DNA of 28,398 nucleotides from an uncultured Dialister sp. (GTDB lineage: Bacteria; Bacillota; Negativicutes; Veillonellales; Dialisteraceae). Shown here one piece after another: positions 1 to 8,774 of the stretch. Each line of letters opens with the position of its first letter. The stretch's first letter is position 1. The DNA lies in NCBI GenBank assembly GCA_934216155.1, contig CAKQBK010000031.1:1-28398 (forward strand). The letters run 5' to 3'. The translations under genes and the position numbers were made by a program. Under the pieces are notes generated by a model. That model did not search any database. It was not told where the DNA came from and worked only from the letters and a program-made list of their open reading frames with translations.

Positions 1-77
1 GAAACCTGAGTAACCTATAATCACAAACCAAATCATGCTTACTGGCGCAAATCCTTAACTTAACAGCATTACCCCGA
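1..77 (+). repeat. Right half of a 228-bp 9-mer-armed inverted-repeat element (family B), cut by window edge
   Basis: The first 77 bases match the right half of the complete family-B copies at 1715-1942 and 11650-11877. They carry a GAAACCTGAG-type 9-mer arm, then the conserved AAATCATGCTTACTGGCGC stretch, then the terminal inverted repeat CTTAACTTAACAGCATT. The left half lies outside the window. Confidence 0.8.
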
Positions 78-152
78 AGGGGAGAGGCCCGATGGGCCTA
101 TCATTTGTATGTAGTATCGCTAGTGTCTCTATTCTATATCCCGTAAGCCCTA

Positions 153-161
153 TGCTATAAT
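153..161 (+). promoter_or_regulatory. Extended -10 promoter for the hydroxyacid dehydrogenase gene
   Basis: TGCTATAAT is a perfect extended -10 element (TGnTATAAT). Only a weak -35 (TTCTAT at 132-137) precedes it. Transcription would start near 168, leaving a ~75-nt leader that includes a run of 7-mer repeats (family E, about 187-226). Confidence 0.6.
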
Positions 162-186
162 ACAACCAATACAATGTAGCTATCCC

Positions 187-226
187 CTAATCCCTAGCTA
201 CCAGTCACGAGTCACTAGTCACAAAA
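187..226 (+). repeat. 7-mer short tandem repeat (family E, CTAGTCAC type)
   Basis: Degenerate 7-base units run from CCCTAAT and CCCTAGC into CACGAGT and CACTAGT. The same units recur at 1337-1365, 5834-5906, 7489-7532, 14756-14790, 18130-18165, 19562-19607 and 19868-19890, on either strand. This copy sits in the predicted 5' leader of the next gene. Confidence 0.75.
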
Positions 227-246
227 ACGAAAGAAGGAAACAGACC

Positions 247-1257
247 ATGCACATTGCCATTTCTGCACCGATCAAGAAAGAGTTTCAGAAGGAAGTAGAA
301 TCCCTATTTCCGGATTGCCAGATTTCCTGGATGGAAGAGATGAGTGAGGAGGAACGGAAACAGGCGATTTTGGCTGCCCAGGTTCTTTTATCCCATAACT
401 TGGTAGGCGATTTATCGGCTGATGAATTGACGCTCCTGGACCATCCTCAAATGGTACAGACTACCAGAACTGGGGTGGACCATTTGAGAATGGACCAGCT
501 GCCTAAGGGCATGCATCTCTATTGCAATGCCGGCGGTTGGGCGCGGGGCATTGCGGAGTCTACCGTGGGGATGATTATTGCCTTGAATCGGTGTCTCCGC
601 GAGCAGCTTAGCGATTTGCGAAAAGGTGATTTTCATATCTTGGGATACCATCAGAAAAGTCTGATGGAACAGACCGTGCTGATTGCTGGTTTCGGTGGAA
701 TCGGTGAAGCGGTGGCGAAGGCGCTGATTCCTTTTGGCTGTCGATTGGAAGCTATTTCTCGGCATAAGCCGCAGTCTCCTTTGCTGGCCGCTGCCTATGA
801 AATGAACCAATGGGAACAGGCCGTTTCCCAAGCGGACGTGTTGGTACTGGCGCTGCCTCATTCTAAGGAAACGGACAAAATCGTAGATGCCCATGTGCTA
901 TCTCTCATGAAAGATGATGCCATGATTGTGGATGTATCTCGGGCGGGGCTCATCGACCATGAAGCTCTCGTGGAACGGGTGAAGAAGTATCCGAATTTCC
1001 ACGTCGCTATGGATGTGTGGTGGGGCGAACATGACCAGTATCCGAAACAGGGGGATCCTCTCTTGGCATATCCCAATGTGATTGGTAGTGCTCATAATGC
1101 GGAAATGAATAGTCGGTGCAACGAAGAAGCCATCCGAAATGCCCTGCAGAATATCCGCCATTTCCTGGATGGGAAACCGGCGAAGGGATATATCCATAAA
1201 GAAGAATATCTCTGGAACGGCGGGCTCACACTTGGGGGAGATGCGGAAGGACATTAA
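247..1257 (+). CDS. D-isomer-specific 2-hydroxyacid dehydrogenase, NAD(P)-dependent
   Basis: Predicted cytosolic oxidoreductase of the D-2-hydroxyacid dehydrogenase family, interconverting a 2-keto acid and a D-2-hydroxy acid with NAD(P)H. The 336 residues fit the family length. The Rossmann motif GFGGIG lies at 148-153. The family triad is readable as Arg232 (in SRAGLID), Glu261 (in WWGEHD) and His283 (in SAHNAE). The histidine context SAHNAE rather than the usual TPHxA/G, and WWGEHD in place of DVFxxEP, make it a divergent member whose substrate cannot be named. The start is supported by AAGGAA about 9 bases upstream. It appears monocistronic: repeat-filled spacers lie on both sides and no pathway neighbour is present. 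Confidence 0.88.
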   Translation: MHIAISAPIKKEFQKEVESLFPDCQISWMEEMSEEERKQAILAAQVLLSHNLVGDLSADELTLLDHPQMVQTTRTGVDHLRMDQLPKGMHLYCNAGGWARGIAESTVGMIIALNRCLREQLSDLRKGDFHILGYHQKSLMEQTVLIAGFGGIGEAVAKALIPFGCRLEAISRHKPQSPLLAAAYEMNQWEQAVSQADVLVLALPHSKETDKIVDAHVLSLMKDDAMIVDVSRAGLIDHEALVERVKKYPNFHVAMDVWWGEHDQYPKQGDPLLAYPNVIGSAHNAEMNSRCNEEAIRNALQNIRHFLDGKPAKGYIHKEEYLWNGGLTLGGDAEGH

Positions 1258-1714
1258 GGGCAGTGAGGAGTTAGAAGTGAGAAGTGGTTGTGGGCTGGCA
1301 CAGTTCATATAGCCAGCCAGATTTTATAATGATTTGGTGACTGGTGGGGATTAGTGGCTAGGTCCTGGGGGCATATGATTCTATCCGTAGAGGCTTTAGC
1401 ATCTCGTCTCCCCCGTCGGGGGGAGAATAAAAGAGGGGGAGGCACTGGCGGTATACTTCACTATGAGCATATCAAGCGCGTTAGGTGATATCCGCTCCTA
1501 TCAGTATAATGGATAAATACTACGCGTTTATGGCTAGGAGCGGGAAGCACCAAGTGTGATAGGAGTAACATAGTATTTCATACCGCTAGAGCTGCCATCT
1601 TCGCTTTGCTCGAAATGGCGTCTCACTGCATCCTTGCGTCGCTACGCTCCTAACGATGCAGTTCGCTTGCACACCTTTTGGTAGCCAAGGCTACCACCTT
1701 CCCCCCGATGGGGC
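1258..1714. other. Gene-free spacer with several hairpins and a family-A hairpin
   Basis: No gene is recognisable. At 1259-1325 there is a family-A hairpin whose stem is GGCTGGC (1293-1299) with GCCAGCC (1312-1318), preceded by the purine 7-mer tail GTGAGGAGTTAGAAGTGAG. Other perfect stems are TCTCCCCC/GGGGGAGA (1407-1426), CTGCATC/GATGCAG (1626-1661) and GGTAGCC/GGCTACC (1680-1695). The last could terminate transcription poorly, as it lacks a T-run. Confidence 0.6.
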
Positions 1715-1942
1715 AATGCCGTTAAGTTAAGCGAAATATGCGATGATTTCTGCTGATGCAAAGGTTACTTAGGTTTCTCAGGCTCCTTAGGTTTCTCACG
1801 TTTCTCGAATGAGCTAATGACGCTAGCGTCTATCGACACATTCGGAGAACCTGAGCAACCTGAGAAACCTTAGCAACTTGAGCAACCTATCACCACTAGC
1901 AGAATCATACCTACCAACGCAAATCCTTAACTTAACAGCATT
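1715..1942 (+). repeat. Complete 228-bp family-B inverted-repeat element
   Basis: It has terminal inverted repeats AATGCYGTTAAGTTAAG (17 bp) at both ends. The arms are built of 9-base units of the type GGTTTCTCA and its complement TGAGAAACC, facing each other across a central imperfect palindrome with the core GACGCTAGCGTC. It has no coding capacity. Full copies also lie at 5250-5467, 6227-6453 and 11650-11877. Structurally it resembles a MITE or a large REP-type element. Confidence 0.85.
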
Positions 1943-1995
1943 ACCCGATGGGGGGACTAAATAAGGTGTAAACTTACTTATACAGGAGGTGTCAT

Positions 1996-4900
1996 ATGTC
2001 AGATATCCATGATTTACAAGATGGTTTATACGAGAAAGTGTTGTCCACTGGTTTTGCCAAGAAGTTGGAGAAGGCCTTGGCGGAGAAGGAAGTGTGGGCG
2101 GAGCGGGAAGAGGTGGATGCCCAGGAGGCGGTGGGATATCTGTCGGCTTATTTGGAGAAGCTCATTCGTCTATCTTTGAAGGACATTGCGGACCAGGATT
2201 TGGATGACGGGAAGGACCGGGAGGTGCAGTTGGCCAATCTGCTGGTCCGAAATCTGGCTAGTCACATCCAGGATTTGGGTGAGGACCATCAGGTAGAAAA
2301 AGACCAATTTCTTTTGAAGTCTCTGGAGCACCAAAGAAATAAAATCGAACCGAGAAAGTGGCAGCGGCCAGCCACGTCTTTGACGAAGTCTTTTTTATTT
2401 ACCAATTCTCACAATGATGTTTCTATGGTGCACGAGCTGCAGAAGGAAATCGCCTCTTCGGACCGGATGGATATGTTGATTTCTTTTATTCGCTTTTCAG
2501 GGCTTTCCCTGATTTTGCCGTACCTTCGAGAGTTTACTGCCCGGGGCGGAAAGCTGCGGGTGGTGACTACCACGTACATGGGGGCCACGGACCCGAAGGC
2601 GGTTCTGACTTTGGCGGAGCTGCCAAACACAGAGGTCCGTATTTCCTACAATGTAAAGGAAACCAGGCTCCATGCGAAGTCCTATATGTTCCATCGAAAT
2701 AGTGGCTATTCCACGGCCTATGTGGGGTCGTCCAATTTGTCCCATGCGGCCATTGCGGAGGGCATGGAGTGGAATATGAAGGTCACCGAGCAGGATTTGC
2801 CGAATATCATCGAGAAAATGATCGCCACCTTTTCGACCTATTGGCATTCAGACGATTTTGTGCCTTTCCTGCCAGCAGATATAGATAAATTGCGGCATGC
2901 CATTGACCGGGAGCGGGGCCGAAAAACGGAACCTGCAGAAACGTCCTATTCATTTACCATTTCGCCCTATCCGTACCAGCAGGCCATTTTGGATGCTCTC
3001 CGCACGGAGCGACTGGGGAAAGATCGGTGGCACAATTTGGTGGTGGCCGCCACGGGGACGGGAAAGACCGCTATTTCTGCTTTTGATTATCGGGAATTTG
3101 CCAAAAGTCGCAAAGGGGAAACGAAACTTCTTTTTATTGCCCACCGAGAGGAAATACTGAAACAGAGTCGTGACTGTTTCCGGCAGGTGATGAAAAATCC
3201 GCAGTTTGGCGATTTGGCGGTGGGAACTTACAAAGCCCATCAGCCGGAGCACCTTTTCATGTCCATCCAGACCTTTAACAGCCAGCGATTTTGGGAAAAG
3301 GTGGACCCTGATTATTACGATATGATTATTGTGGATGAATTTCATCATGCAGCGGCGAAGTCTTATCAGCGGCTGCTCCAATATTTCCATCCGAAAATTC
3401 TTCTGGGCCTCACCGCCACACCGGAGCGTATGGATGGGGCGGATATTTTGAAATATTTCGGCGGGCATATGGCGGCAGAAATTCGTCTCCCCGATGCCAT
3501 TGAGCGGCGCCTTCTTTGCCCGTTCCATTATTTTGGCGTCGAAGACCCGATCAGCTTGAAAGATATCAAGTGGAGCCGGGGGCAGTATGACACGGAAGAA
3601 TTGACCCGGGTGTACACCGCAGATGGCACGCTGGCTAAGCAGCGCGCCCAGGCCATTGGTGCGGCTTTGGAACGATACACCGCAGATGTGCGGGATGTGA
3701 AAGGATTGGGATTCTGTGTTTCTAAGAAACACGCCCATTACATGGCGGACTATTTCAATCAAGTGGGGATTGCTTCCCAGGCGCTGGATGCGGATTCGCC
3801 GAAAGATGTGCGACACGCGGTGCGGCAACAATTGGAACGAGGGGACATTCATTTCATTTTCACTGTGGACCTTTTCAATGAAGGAGTGGACATCCCGTCG
3901 ATCAATACGGTGCTATTTCTGCGGCCCACCCAAAGTATGACCATTTTCTTGCAGCAGCTAGGCCGTGGGCTTCGTCTGGCAGAAGGGAAAGATTGTCTCA
4001 CCGTGCTGGATTTCGTGGCCCAGGCCAATCGGAAATATGACTTCGCCAGTCGCTATGCGGCCCTTTTGGGGAAAAGCCATGTGGTGATGAAAGGCGAAAT
4101 CCAGCAGGGGTTCCCTCATGTGCCCAAAGGTTGCTCTATCCAAATGGAAGAAATGGCACAGAAGTGGGTATTGGAAAATATCAACAGCCGCCTTCGGAAA
4201 AACGAATACTATATCGAATTGGTGAAAGAATTGGCCAGCGTCACCGGTCATGTGCCGAGTTTGTCGGAATTTTTCCAAGCTGCAGGCATCGATCCTCATA
4301 GTTTCTACAATGGTACCCATAGCTATGCTAGGCTTTTGGCCGATGCGGAGCTGATTTCCGATTTCCCTGTCACCGATGAAGAACTGGCGCTCCGCAAAGC
4401 CTACCCGCGGCTCCTTTCCATGGATTCGCCAAAGTGGATTTCCTTCATCAAAGGATGTTATGAGAAACTTCCGGCGGCTATGAGCCAACTGGAACGGTCC
4501 TACCTTCGGATGTGGTCTATTACGCTATTTCCTGATGGGCAGGCTTGTACGCCCAAGGATCCGGTAGAAGCCATTACTCGATTGAATGTGCAGAAGGAAC
4601 TGAAACAGGAAATCGTGGAATTGCTGTCATACCAGTATGACCAGATGAATCTCATTCCCGAAGAGGCGAACCTGCCTTATCCTTGCGGATTGGAAGTGTA
4701 TTGCAACTATACCAGAGACCAGATTTTTTCCGCCTTGGGGCTCTCGAAACCTGCTAGCGTTCGGGAAGGTGTGAAATATTTGCATCCTGGAAATAGCGAG
4801 ATGGTCACCATTGATACGGATGTTTTCCTGGTGACTCTCAATAAATCAGAAAAAGAATTTTCCGATACCACCTTGTATGAAGATTATTCCATTGATAAAA

Positions 4901-5172
4901 ATCTGTTTCATTGGCAGAGCCAAAGTACCACCACACCGGAATCCAAAACCGGGCAGCGGTATATCCATCAGAGAGAAAAGGGAAATATAGTGCTCCTTTT
5001 CGTCCGTGCTGCCAAGAAAGATTCCTATAAAAATGCCATGGCCTTCACCTTCCTGGGAACCGCTCAAATTGTTTCCTGGCAGGGCTCCCAGCCGATGACC
5101 ATCCTGTACCGTTTGGATCATCCCATTCCAGCGAAATATATCGTCAAGACTGATACCAGCGGGGTACTGTAA
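1996..5172 (+). CDS. PLD-nuclease / SF2 helicase / DUF3427-type fusion protein
   Basis: A 1058-residue multidomain protein predicted to act on DNA. A phospholipase-D-type nuclease half-site lies at about 140-285: H226-x-K228 in RLHAKSYMF, followed by GSSNLS at 244-249. A superfamily II helicase core follows, with Walker A ATGTGKT (352-358), the DEAH-like box DEFH (447-450), TATP (473-476) and motif VI QQLGRGLR (653-660). The C-terminal third, roughly 880-1058, looks like the DUF3427 domain that usually caps this architecture. SD AGGAGGTG at 1984-1991 fixes the start. Only one HxK half-site is present, so the nuclease would need to dimerise, as other PLD enzymes do. It stands alone between two family-B repeats, with no methylase or specificity partner. 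Repair or anti-phage roles are both possible; this is inference. Confidence 0.88.
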   Translation: MSDIHDLQDGLYEKVLSTGFAKKLEKALAEKEVWAEREEVDAQEAVGYLSAYLEKLIRLSLKDIADQDLDDGKDREVQLANLLVRNLASHIQDLGEDHQVEKDQFLLKSLEHQRNKIEPRKWQRPATSLTKSFLFTNSHNDVSMVHELQKEIASSDRMDMLISFIRFSGLSLILPYLREFTARGGKLRVVTTTYMGATDPKAVLTLAELPNTEVRISYNVKETRLHAKSYMFHRNSGYSTAYVGSSNLSHAAIAEGMEWNMKVTEQDLPNIIEKMIATFSTYWHSDDFVPFLPADIDKLRHAIDRERGRKTEPAETSYSFTISPYPYQQAILDALRTERLGKDRWHNLVVAATGTGKTAISAFDYREFAKSRKGETKLLFIAHREEILKQSRDCFRQVMKNPQFGDLAVGTYKAHQPEHLFMSIQTFNSQRFWEKVDPDYYDMIIVDEFHHAAAKSYQRLLQYFHPKILLGLTATPERMDGADILKYFGGHMAAEIRLPDAIERRLLCPFHYFGVEDPISLKDIKWSRGQYDTEELTRVYTADGTLAKQRAQAIGAALERYTADVRDVKGLGFCVSKKHAHYMADYFNQVGIASQALDADSPKDVRHAVRQQLERGDIHFIFTVDLFNEGVDIPSINTVLFLRPTQSMTIFLQQLGRGLRLAEGKDCLTVLDFVAQANRKYDFASRYAALLGKSHVVMKGEIQQGFPHVPKGCSIQMEEMAQKWVLENINSRLRKNEYYIELVKELASVTGHVPSLSEFFQAAGIDPHSFYNGTHSYARLLADAELISDFPVTDEELALRKAYPRLLSMDSPKWISFIKGCYEKLPAAMSQLERSYLRMWSITLFPDGQACTPKDPVEAITRLNVQKELKQEIVELLSYQYDQMNLIPEEANLPYPCGLEVYCNYTRDQIFSALGLSKPASVREGVKYLHPGNSEMVTIDTDVFLVTLNKSEKEFSDTTLYEDYSIDKNLFHWQSQSTTTPESKTGQRYIHQREKGNIVLLFVRAAKKDSYKNAMAFTFLGTAQIVSWQGSQPMTILYRLDHPIPAKYIVKTDTSGVL

Positions 5173-5176
5173 TGCA

Positions 5177-5240
5177 ATTAGGAATGAGGAATTAGAAATG
5201 AGGAATGGTGGTGGCGGCGCACAGCTTATAAAGCGCCGCA
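5177..5240 (+). repeat. Family-A hairpin with purine 7-mer tail
   Basis: Stem GCGGCGC (5214-5220) pairs with GCGCCGC (5233-5239). It is preceded by degenerate repeats of the form AGGAATGAGGAATTAG. It lies 5 bases after the helicase stop codon and may serve as its 3' hairpin. Confidence 0.8.
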
Positions 5241-5249
5241 ATATCACAC

Positions 5250-5467
5250 AATGTCATTATGTTAAGGATTGGCGTTGGTAGGTATGATTCCGCTAGTGGG
5301 CAAAAGGTTCTGAAGGTTCTAAGGGTACAAAGGGTTCTCACGTTCCTTGAATGAGCTGATAGTCACTAGCGTTGTCATCTCATTCGGGGTCCCTTAGAAC
5401 CTTTAGTACCCTTAGAACCTTTTGCCACAATGAAATCATCGTATATTTTGCTTAACGTAAGGGCATT
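5250..5467 (-). repeat. Complete 218-bp family-B element, inverted orientation
   Basis: The ends are AATGTCATTATGTTAAG and the reverse of AATGCCCTTACGTTAAG. The arms consist of 9-base units of the type AGGTTCTAA / TTAGAACCT. The unit sequences differ from those in the copy at 1715, but the two arms of this copy still match each other, so arm pairing is kept while primary sequence drifts. Confidence 0.85.
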
Positions 5468-5833
5468 GTCGATTCACGAGGGTCATCCTTATGGGAAATA
5501 AGCGAGCCATGCTTCTTTGTAATGCATAAAAGGTAAAAAATATTTTTTGTGAAACGTGTAAAAAGGAACGCTTTTCCGATACTATTACCAGAAGGAAAAA
5601 ATTTGAAATGCATGTCATCAGATGTGTAATGAGAATCTTTCCTTCCTTAGTACGTATCGGAAAGGAAAATAGGACTTCCTTCGCGAACCGAAACTTTTGA
5701 AACGACCTATGGGCTTCTTTATATTTTATCCATGGAGAAGGAGATCATAGGGAGGGATAAAAGGGACGGGGGATATCCGAAGTCTTATTTTGACTTTCCA
5801 CTTGCCGAACCGGCCGGAGGCAAGAAGGTACAT

Positions 5834-5906
5834 TGGTGACTGGTAGACTAGTGACTGGTGACTGGAAAAAGATTATCTAGTCACGAGTCACCAGTCACTA
5901 GTCACT
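5834..5906. repeat. Inverted repeat of family-E 7-mers (hairpin)
   Basis: The left arm is made of TGACTGG and TGACTAG-like units (5834-5864). The right arm is its complement, TAGTCAC / CAGTCAC units (5877-5906). Spacing of about 12 bases allows a ~30-bp imperfect stem. Confidence 0.75.
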
Positions 5907-6103
5907 AAAAAACAAAATAGGTACAGTGACCGCTTTTTAGAAGCACTTGCTATACGAGACTCTCTTGGACGACAAACCGTAGCACGAAGTTTAGCCGCAT
6001 TGCGACATGAACCGTGAAATGTGCTGGTGCCAGATTCCATAGCTTCTCCAGATAGAAGTCAAAAACGAAGCGGAAGCTGTGCCTTTTTGTAGTGGGATAA
6101 AGG

Positions 6104-6162
6104 CAGTTAGAAGTTAGAAGTGAGAAATGGTGGTGGCGGCACACAAATTATAAAGTGCCGCA
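6104..6162 (+). repeat. Family-A hairpin, GCGGCAC stem variant
   Basis: Stem GCGGCAC (6136-6142) pairs with GTGCCGC (6155-6161). The change at the sixth stem position relative to GCGGCGC is compensated in the opposite arm. Confidence 0.8.
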
Positions 6163-6226
6163 TGTAAGGAAAGGGGTTCTTAGATTACTCGAGTGAGCGG
6201 TGACAGTCGGGGGATGGTCGATGGGT

Positions 6227-6453
6227 AATGTCATTAAGTTAAGAATTTGCGTTAGTAGGTATGATTCCGCTAGTAGTAACAGGTTGCTAAGTTTCTAAGG
6301 GTTCTCAGGTTGCTCAGGTTCCCCGAATGTGCCGATAGGCACTAGCGTCATTAGCTCATTCGAGAAACGTGAGAAACCTCAGTATCCTGAGAAACCTGAG
6401 CAACCTTTGTATCAGCAGAAATCATCGCATATCTCGCTTAACTTAACAGCATT
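6227..6453 (-). repeat. Complete 227-bp family-B element, inverted orientation
   Basis: The ends are AATGTCATTAAGTTAAG and CTTAACTTAACAGCATT. The arms are of GGTTGCTCA / TGAGCAACC type 9-mers, with a central CACTAGCGTCATTAGCTC palindrome remnant. Confidence 0.85.
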
Positions 6454-6843
6454 GGGTTGATGGGGTGGTTTATAGTAAAAATTATAAATAAAATACGAGA
6501 AAATTTAAAATATATGCATTGTGAGTTATTGTTAACTGTCACCCGACCGTCACCCGACTGTCACCTTTTTCTTTTTTTCAGGGGAAAATTTTTTATATAA
6601 AAATTGAATTTTGGGTAATAAAAAGAAGGAATATTCATCGATAGGATCGAGTATATTCCTTCTTTTTGCTTTCTTGAAAATATAGAACGAGTTATTAATA
6701 AATAATAAGGTGACAGTCGATGACAGTCAATACCATAAAGTCCTATAGGAAATCATAAAAAGTATTTTCCTTAGGGGAGTTTATGAAATGACCGTCATCG
6801 ACTGTCACCCGGCGGTGAAAAGAATTTTTCTTCCCGTTTCCGC
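6454..6843. other. AT-rich spacer with phased GTCACCCGAC repeats and a bidirectional terminator
   Basis: No gene. Three GTCACC units at 6538, 6549 and 6560 are spaced exactly 11 bp. Related GACTGTCAC units recur on either strand at about 6708-6727 and 6789-6818, next to the end of the MarR gene. A perfect 15-bp hairpin lies at 6621-6668. Confidence 0.55.
6621..6668. terminator. Perfect 15-bp hairpin, bidirectional terminator shape
   Basis: The left arm AAAAAGAAGGAATAT (6621-6635) is exactly complementary to 6654-6668, which ends in TTTTT. The A-run and T-run flanks permit termination in either direction. The leftward transcript of the MarR gene is the likely client. Confidence 0.7.
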
Positions 6844-7260
6844 TTATAAAGATGTTTCAATTTTATCTAGCAGTTTGGATAAAGTCTGGCTTTCTTCTGC
6901 TGTGAAGGTTTGCAGGAAAGCCAGGTTCGCTTTTTCATCCAGGAAAGCCAATTCTTTTGCTATTTGTTGTCCTGCTTCTGTTAGTGTAAGAAGTTGGTTC
7001 CGTTTATCCGATGGATCCATATTTCTTGTAATCCATCCTTTATCAATCAGATGATCGATGAGGGATTTCACGGTGTTTTGATTTTTTTCCAAGCTGTCAG
7101 CCAATTGCTTTTGCGAAAGGGGGGCTTTCTCTTCTATGGTTTTCAAAGCCGCCCATTGTTCGACCGTGATGCCATAGGGCTTGAATGTTTCATCCACTTG
7201 GTAATGAATTTTCCTGGCAATGCGGCAGATGGTATAGCCAGTGGTTTCAGATAGTTTCAT
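6844..7260 (-). CDS. MarR-family transcriptional regulator
   Basis: A 138-residue winged-helix repressor-type protein of normal MarR length. The central helix-turn-helix covers about residues 48-75 (LSQKQLADSLEKNQNTVKSL), followed by a wing with the family-typical DPSDKRNQLLTLTEAG at 81-96. Flanking helices would form the dimer interface. Its target is not evident: the next gene upstream, a secreted hydrolase, is co-directional but separated by a family-B repeat. MarR proteins commonly regulate themselves, but I see no clear palindrome immediately upstream, only AATCATC-poor repeat sequence. The clustered GACTGTCAC motifs just downstream are possible but unproven binding sites. Confidence 0.88.
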   Translation of the reverse strand: MKLSETTGYTICRIARKIHYQVDETFKPYGITVEQWAALKTIEEKAPLSQKQLADSLEKNQNTVKSLIDHLIDKGWITRNMDPSDKRNQLLTLTEAGQQIAKELAFLDEKANLAFLQTFTAEESQTLSKLLDKIETSL

Positions 7261-7287
7261 AGATGATCCTTTGTGGTGTAGGCAGTG

Positions 7288-7486
7288 ACAGGTTACTCAG
7301 GTAGCTCAGGTTGCTTAGGTTACTCAGGGTTCTAAGAGTACTCAAGGTTCTTAGGGGCTTCGAATGAGATGATAACGCTAGTGTTCATCAGCTCGTTCGA
7401 GAAACCTTCAGAATCTTCAGAACCTTTAGAACCTATCACTTCTAGCGAAATCATACTTACTGTCACAAATCTTAACATAACAACTT
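7288..7486 (+). repeat. Family-B element, left end degraded
   Basis: It has arms of GGTTACTCA / GAACCTTTA 9-mers around a GATGATAACGCTAGTGTTC core. The right terminal repeat survives as CTTAACATAACAACTT; no left terminal repeat is recognisable. It is followed at 7489-7532 by family-E 7-mers. Confidence 0.75.
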
Positions 7487-7536
7487 TCCCTAATCTCTAG
7501 CTACTAATCCCTAGTTACCAGTCACGAGTTACCCAA

Positions 7537-8547
7537 TTATTTCAAATACTGGTCAAAGAACTGGGTAATAATGGAGAGGACTTCTTCCTGGTTCCAGTAG
7601 ATGCCACCGTGGGCAGCGCCTTCTACCAGGTAGCGGCGGGAGGGGATGCCTTTTTCCTGAAGGGCCTGGAAGAGCAGGTCGGTCTGGCTAGGGGAGACTA
7701 CGAAGTCTTTGGTGCCGTGCATGAGGAGCATGGGGGCACTGGTTTTGGAAATATAGTTGATGGGGTTCGCGGCATTGGCTGCTTTGGGATCGGCCAGGAT
7801 ACCGCCGTCTTTTCCGCCGAATACAGCAGAGCCATTGACCCAGAGGGCTTCGGTAGCACCGGCAGATTTGTGCGCTTCTTTTACAGCATCGGAGTAGTCA
7901 TCGCCGATGCGGGTCAGGTCGGAAAGGCCGTAAAGGTCCACAGCGGCTTTGACGTCGCTGGTGACGGACAGGTTTTCTCCTTTATCAAAGGTGGTGGTAC
8001 CACTGGTGGTGCCAGCCATGGCAGTCAGATAACCACCGGCACTACCGCCAACGATACCCACTCTTTCCGGATCAATGCCATAGGAATCAGCATGGGCTTT
8101 CAGATAGCGGATGGCCGATTTCACATCTTCCAGGGGCTGGGGGAATTTCGCAGTCGGTGCGACGCGGTACTGGATGGAAGCTACTACATAGCCTGCTTCG
8201 GCCAGGTGCATCCGGAGCTGGATGCCATTGTCTTTGTTGGCATTGATGAATCCACCACCGGTGACATAGACGATGGCTGGCAGTTTTTCCTGACTCTTTG
8301 GTTGCAGGATGTCCATTTTCATAGCCACGTTCGGGTAGCCTCTCATGGGGACTTGCTCATAGACCACGTCGGAAATCTGCTGGATCACCGGGGTTTTCAC
8401 CGGTACAGAAATGGTCTGGCTGGCTACTTTATGGGACATGCCTTCTGTGGATGCATCCACGTGAATGACCGGTTCTTCCGCAAAGGCACTGCTGCCTGCC
8501 AGAAGAGAAGTGGTTAATGCGAGAGAAAATAACCATTTTTTGTTCAT
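7537..8547 (-). CDS. Secreted alpha/beta-hydrolase, esterase/lipase (BD-FAE / HSL-like)
   Basis: A 336-residue predicted carboxylesterase exported across the inner membrane. A Sec signal peptide covers residues 1-23 (KK n-region, hydrophobic core, AFA before the cut), so the mature enzyme should be periplasmic or envelope-bound. The fold is indicated by the oxyanion segment VTGGGF (95-100), the nucleophile elbow GGSAGG with Ser169, Asp281 in HGTKDFVV and His313 in AAHGG, a complete catalytic triad. The natural substrate is unknown; family members hydrolyse short acyl or acetyl esters. SD AAAGGAG lies about 8 bases before the ATG on the minus strand. It is probably monocistronic, with repeat sequence on both sides. 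Confidence 0.9.
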   Translation of the reverse strand: MNKKWLFSLALTTSLLAGSSAFAEEPVIHVDASTEGMSHKVASQTISVPVKTPVIQQISDVVYEQVPMRGYPNVAMKMDILQPKSQEKLPAIVYVTGGGFINANKDNGIQLRMHLAEAGYVVASIQYRVAPTAKFPQPLEDVKSAIRYLKAHADSYGIDPERVGIVGGSAGGYLTAMAGTTSGTTTFDKGENLSVTSDVKAAVDLYGLSDLTRIGDDYSDAVKEAHKSAGATEALWVNGSAVFGGKDGGILADPKAANAANPINYISKTSAPMLLMHGTKDFVVSPSQTDLLFQALQEKGIPSRRYLVEGAAHGGIYWNQEEVLSIITQFFDQYLK

Positions 8548-8570
8548 TTGAATCGCTCCTTTGGGGAAAT

Positions 8571-8640
8571 AGGTTGCTCAGGTTGCTCAGGGTTCTCAAG
8601 GTTCTTAGGGTTCTTCGAATGTGCCTATCAACGCAAGAGG
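8571..8640 (+). repeat. Fragment of a family-B element (left arm)
   Basis: 9-mer units GGTTGCTCA and GGTTCTCAA lead into TTCGAATGTGCC, the start of the central palindrome. The right half is missing or decayed. It lies in the upstream region of the hydrolase gene. Confidence 0.65.
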
Positions 8641-8774
8641 TATCATTGGTACAATGGGTTTAAGGTTTGCTTCCCGAGTACACTGATTGGAAGTGGTAAG
8701 TTTTGAAAGTGTCATTGGTTTCAGGTTTCAATAAAATCCACATCCTAAACTATAACTCTAATCCTATGTAATAG

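Larger units (their letters stand above)
5468..6226. other. Gene-free spacer, repeat remnants only
   Basis: No reading frame here looks like a protein. Recognisable parts are a 7-mer hairpin (5834-5906), a family-A hairpin (6104-6162) and AT-rich unassigned sequence. 5468-5830 and 5910-6100 match nothing I recognise. Confidence 0.55.

Noticed and set aside
1715..1942. Regular 9-mer repeats that might be a CRISPR array
   Set aside because: Units are too short, degenerate, arranged as facing arms and have no unique spacers; no cas gene is nearby.
5436..6144. Short minus-strand frames in the 5.2-6.8 kb spacer
   Set aside because: They cross repeat elements, lack SDs and show no recognisable domain.
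7609..8517. Plus-strand frame opposite the secreted hydrolase
   Set aside because: The minus-strand product has a signal peptide and full catalytic triad; the plus-strand translation matches nothing and lacks an SD.
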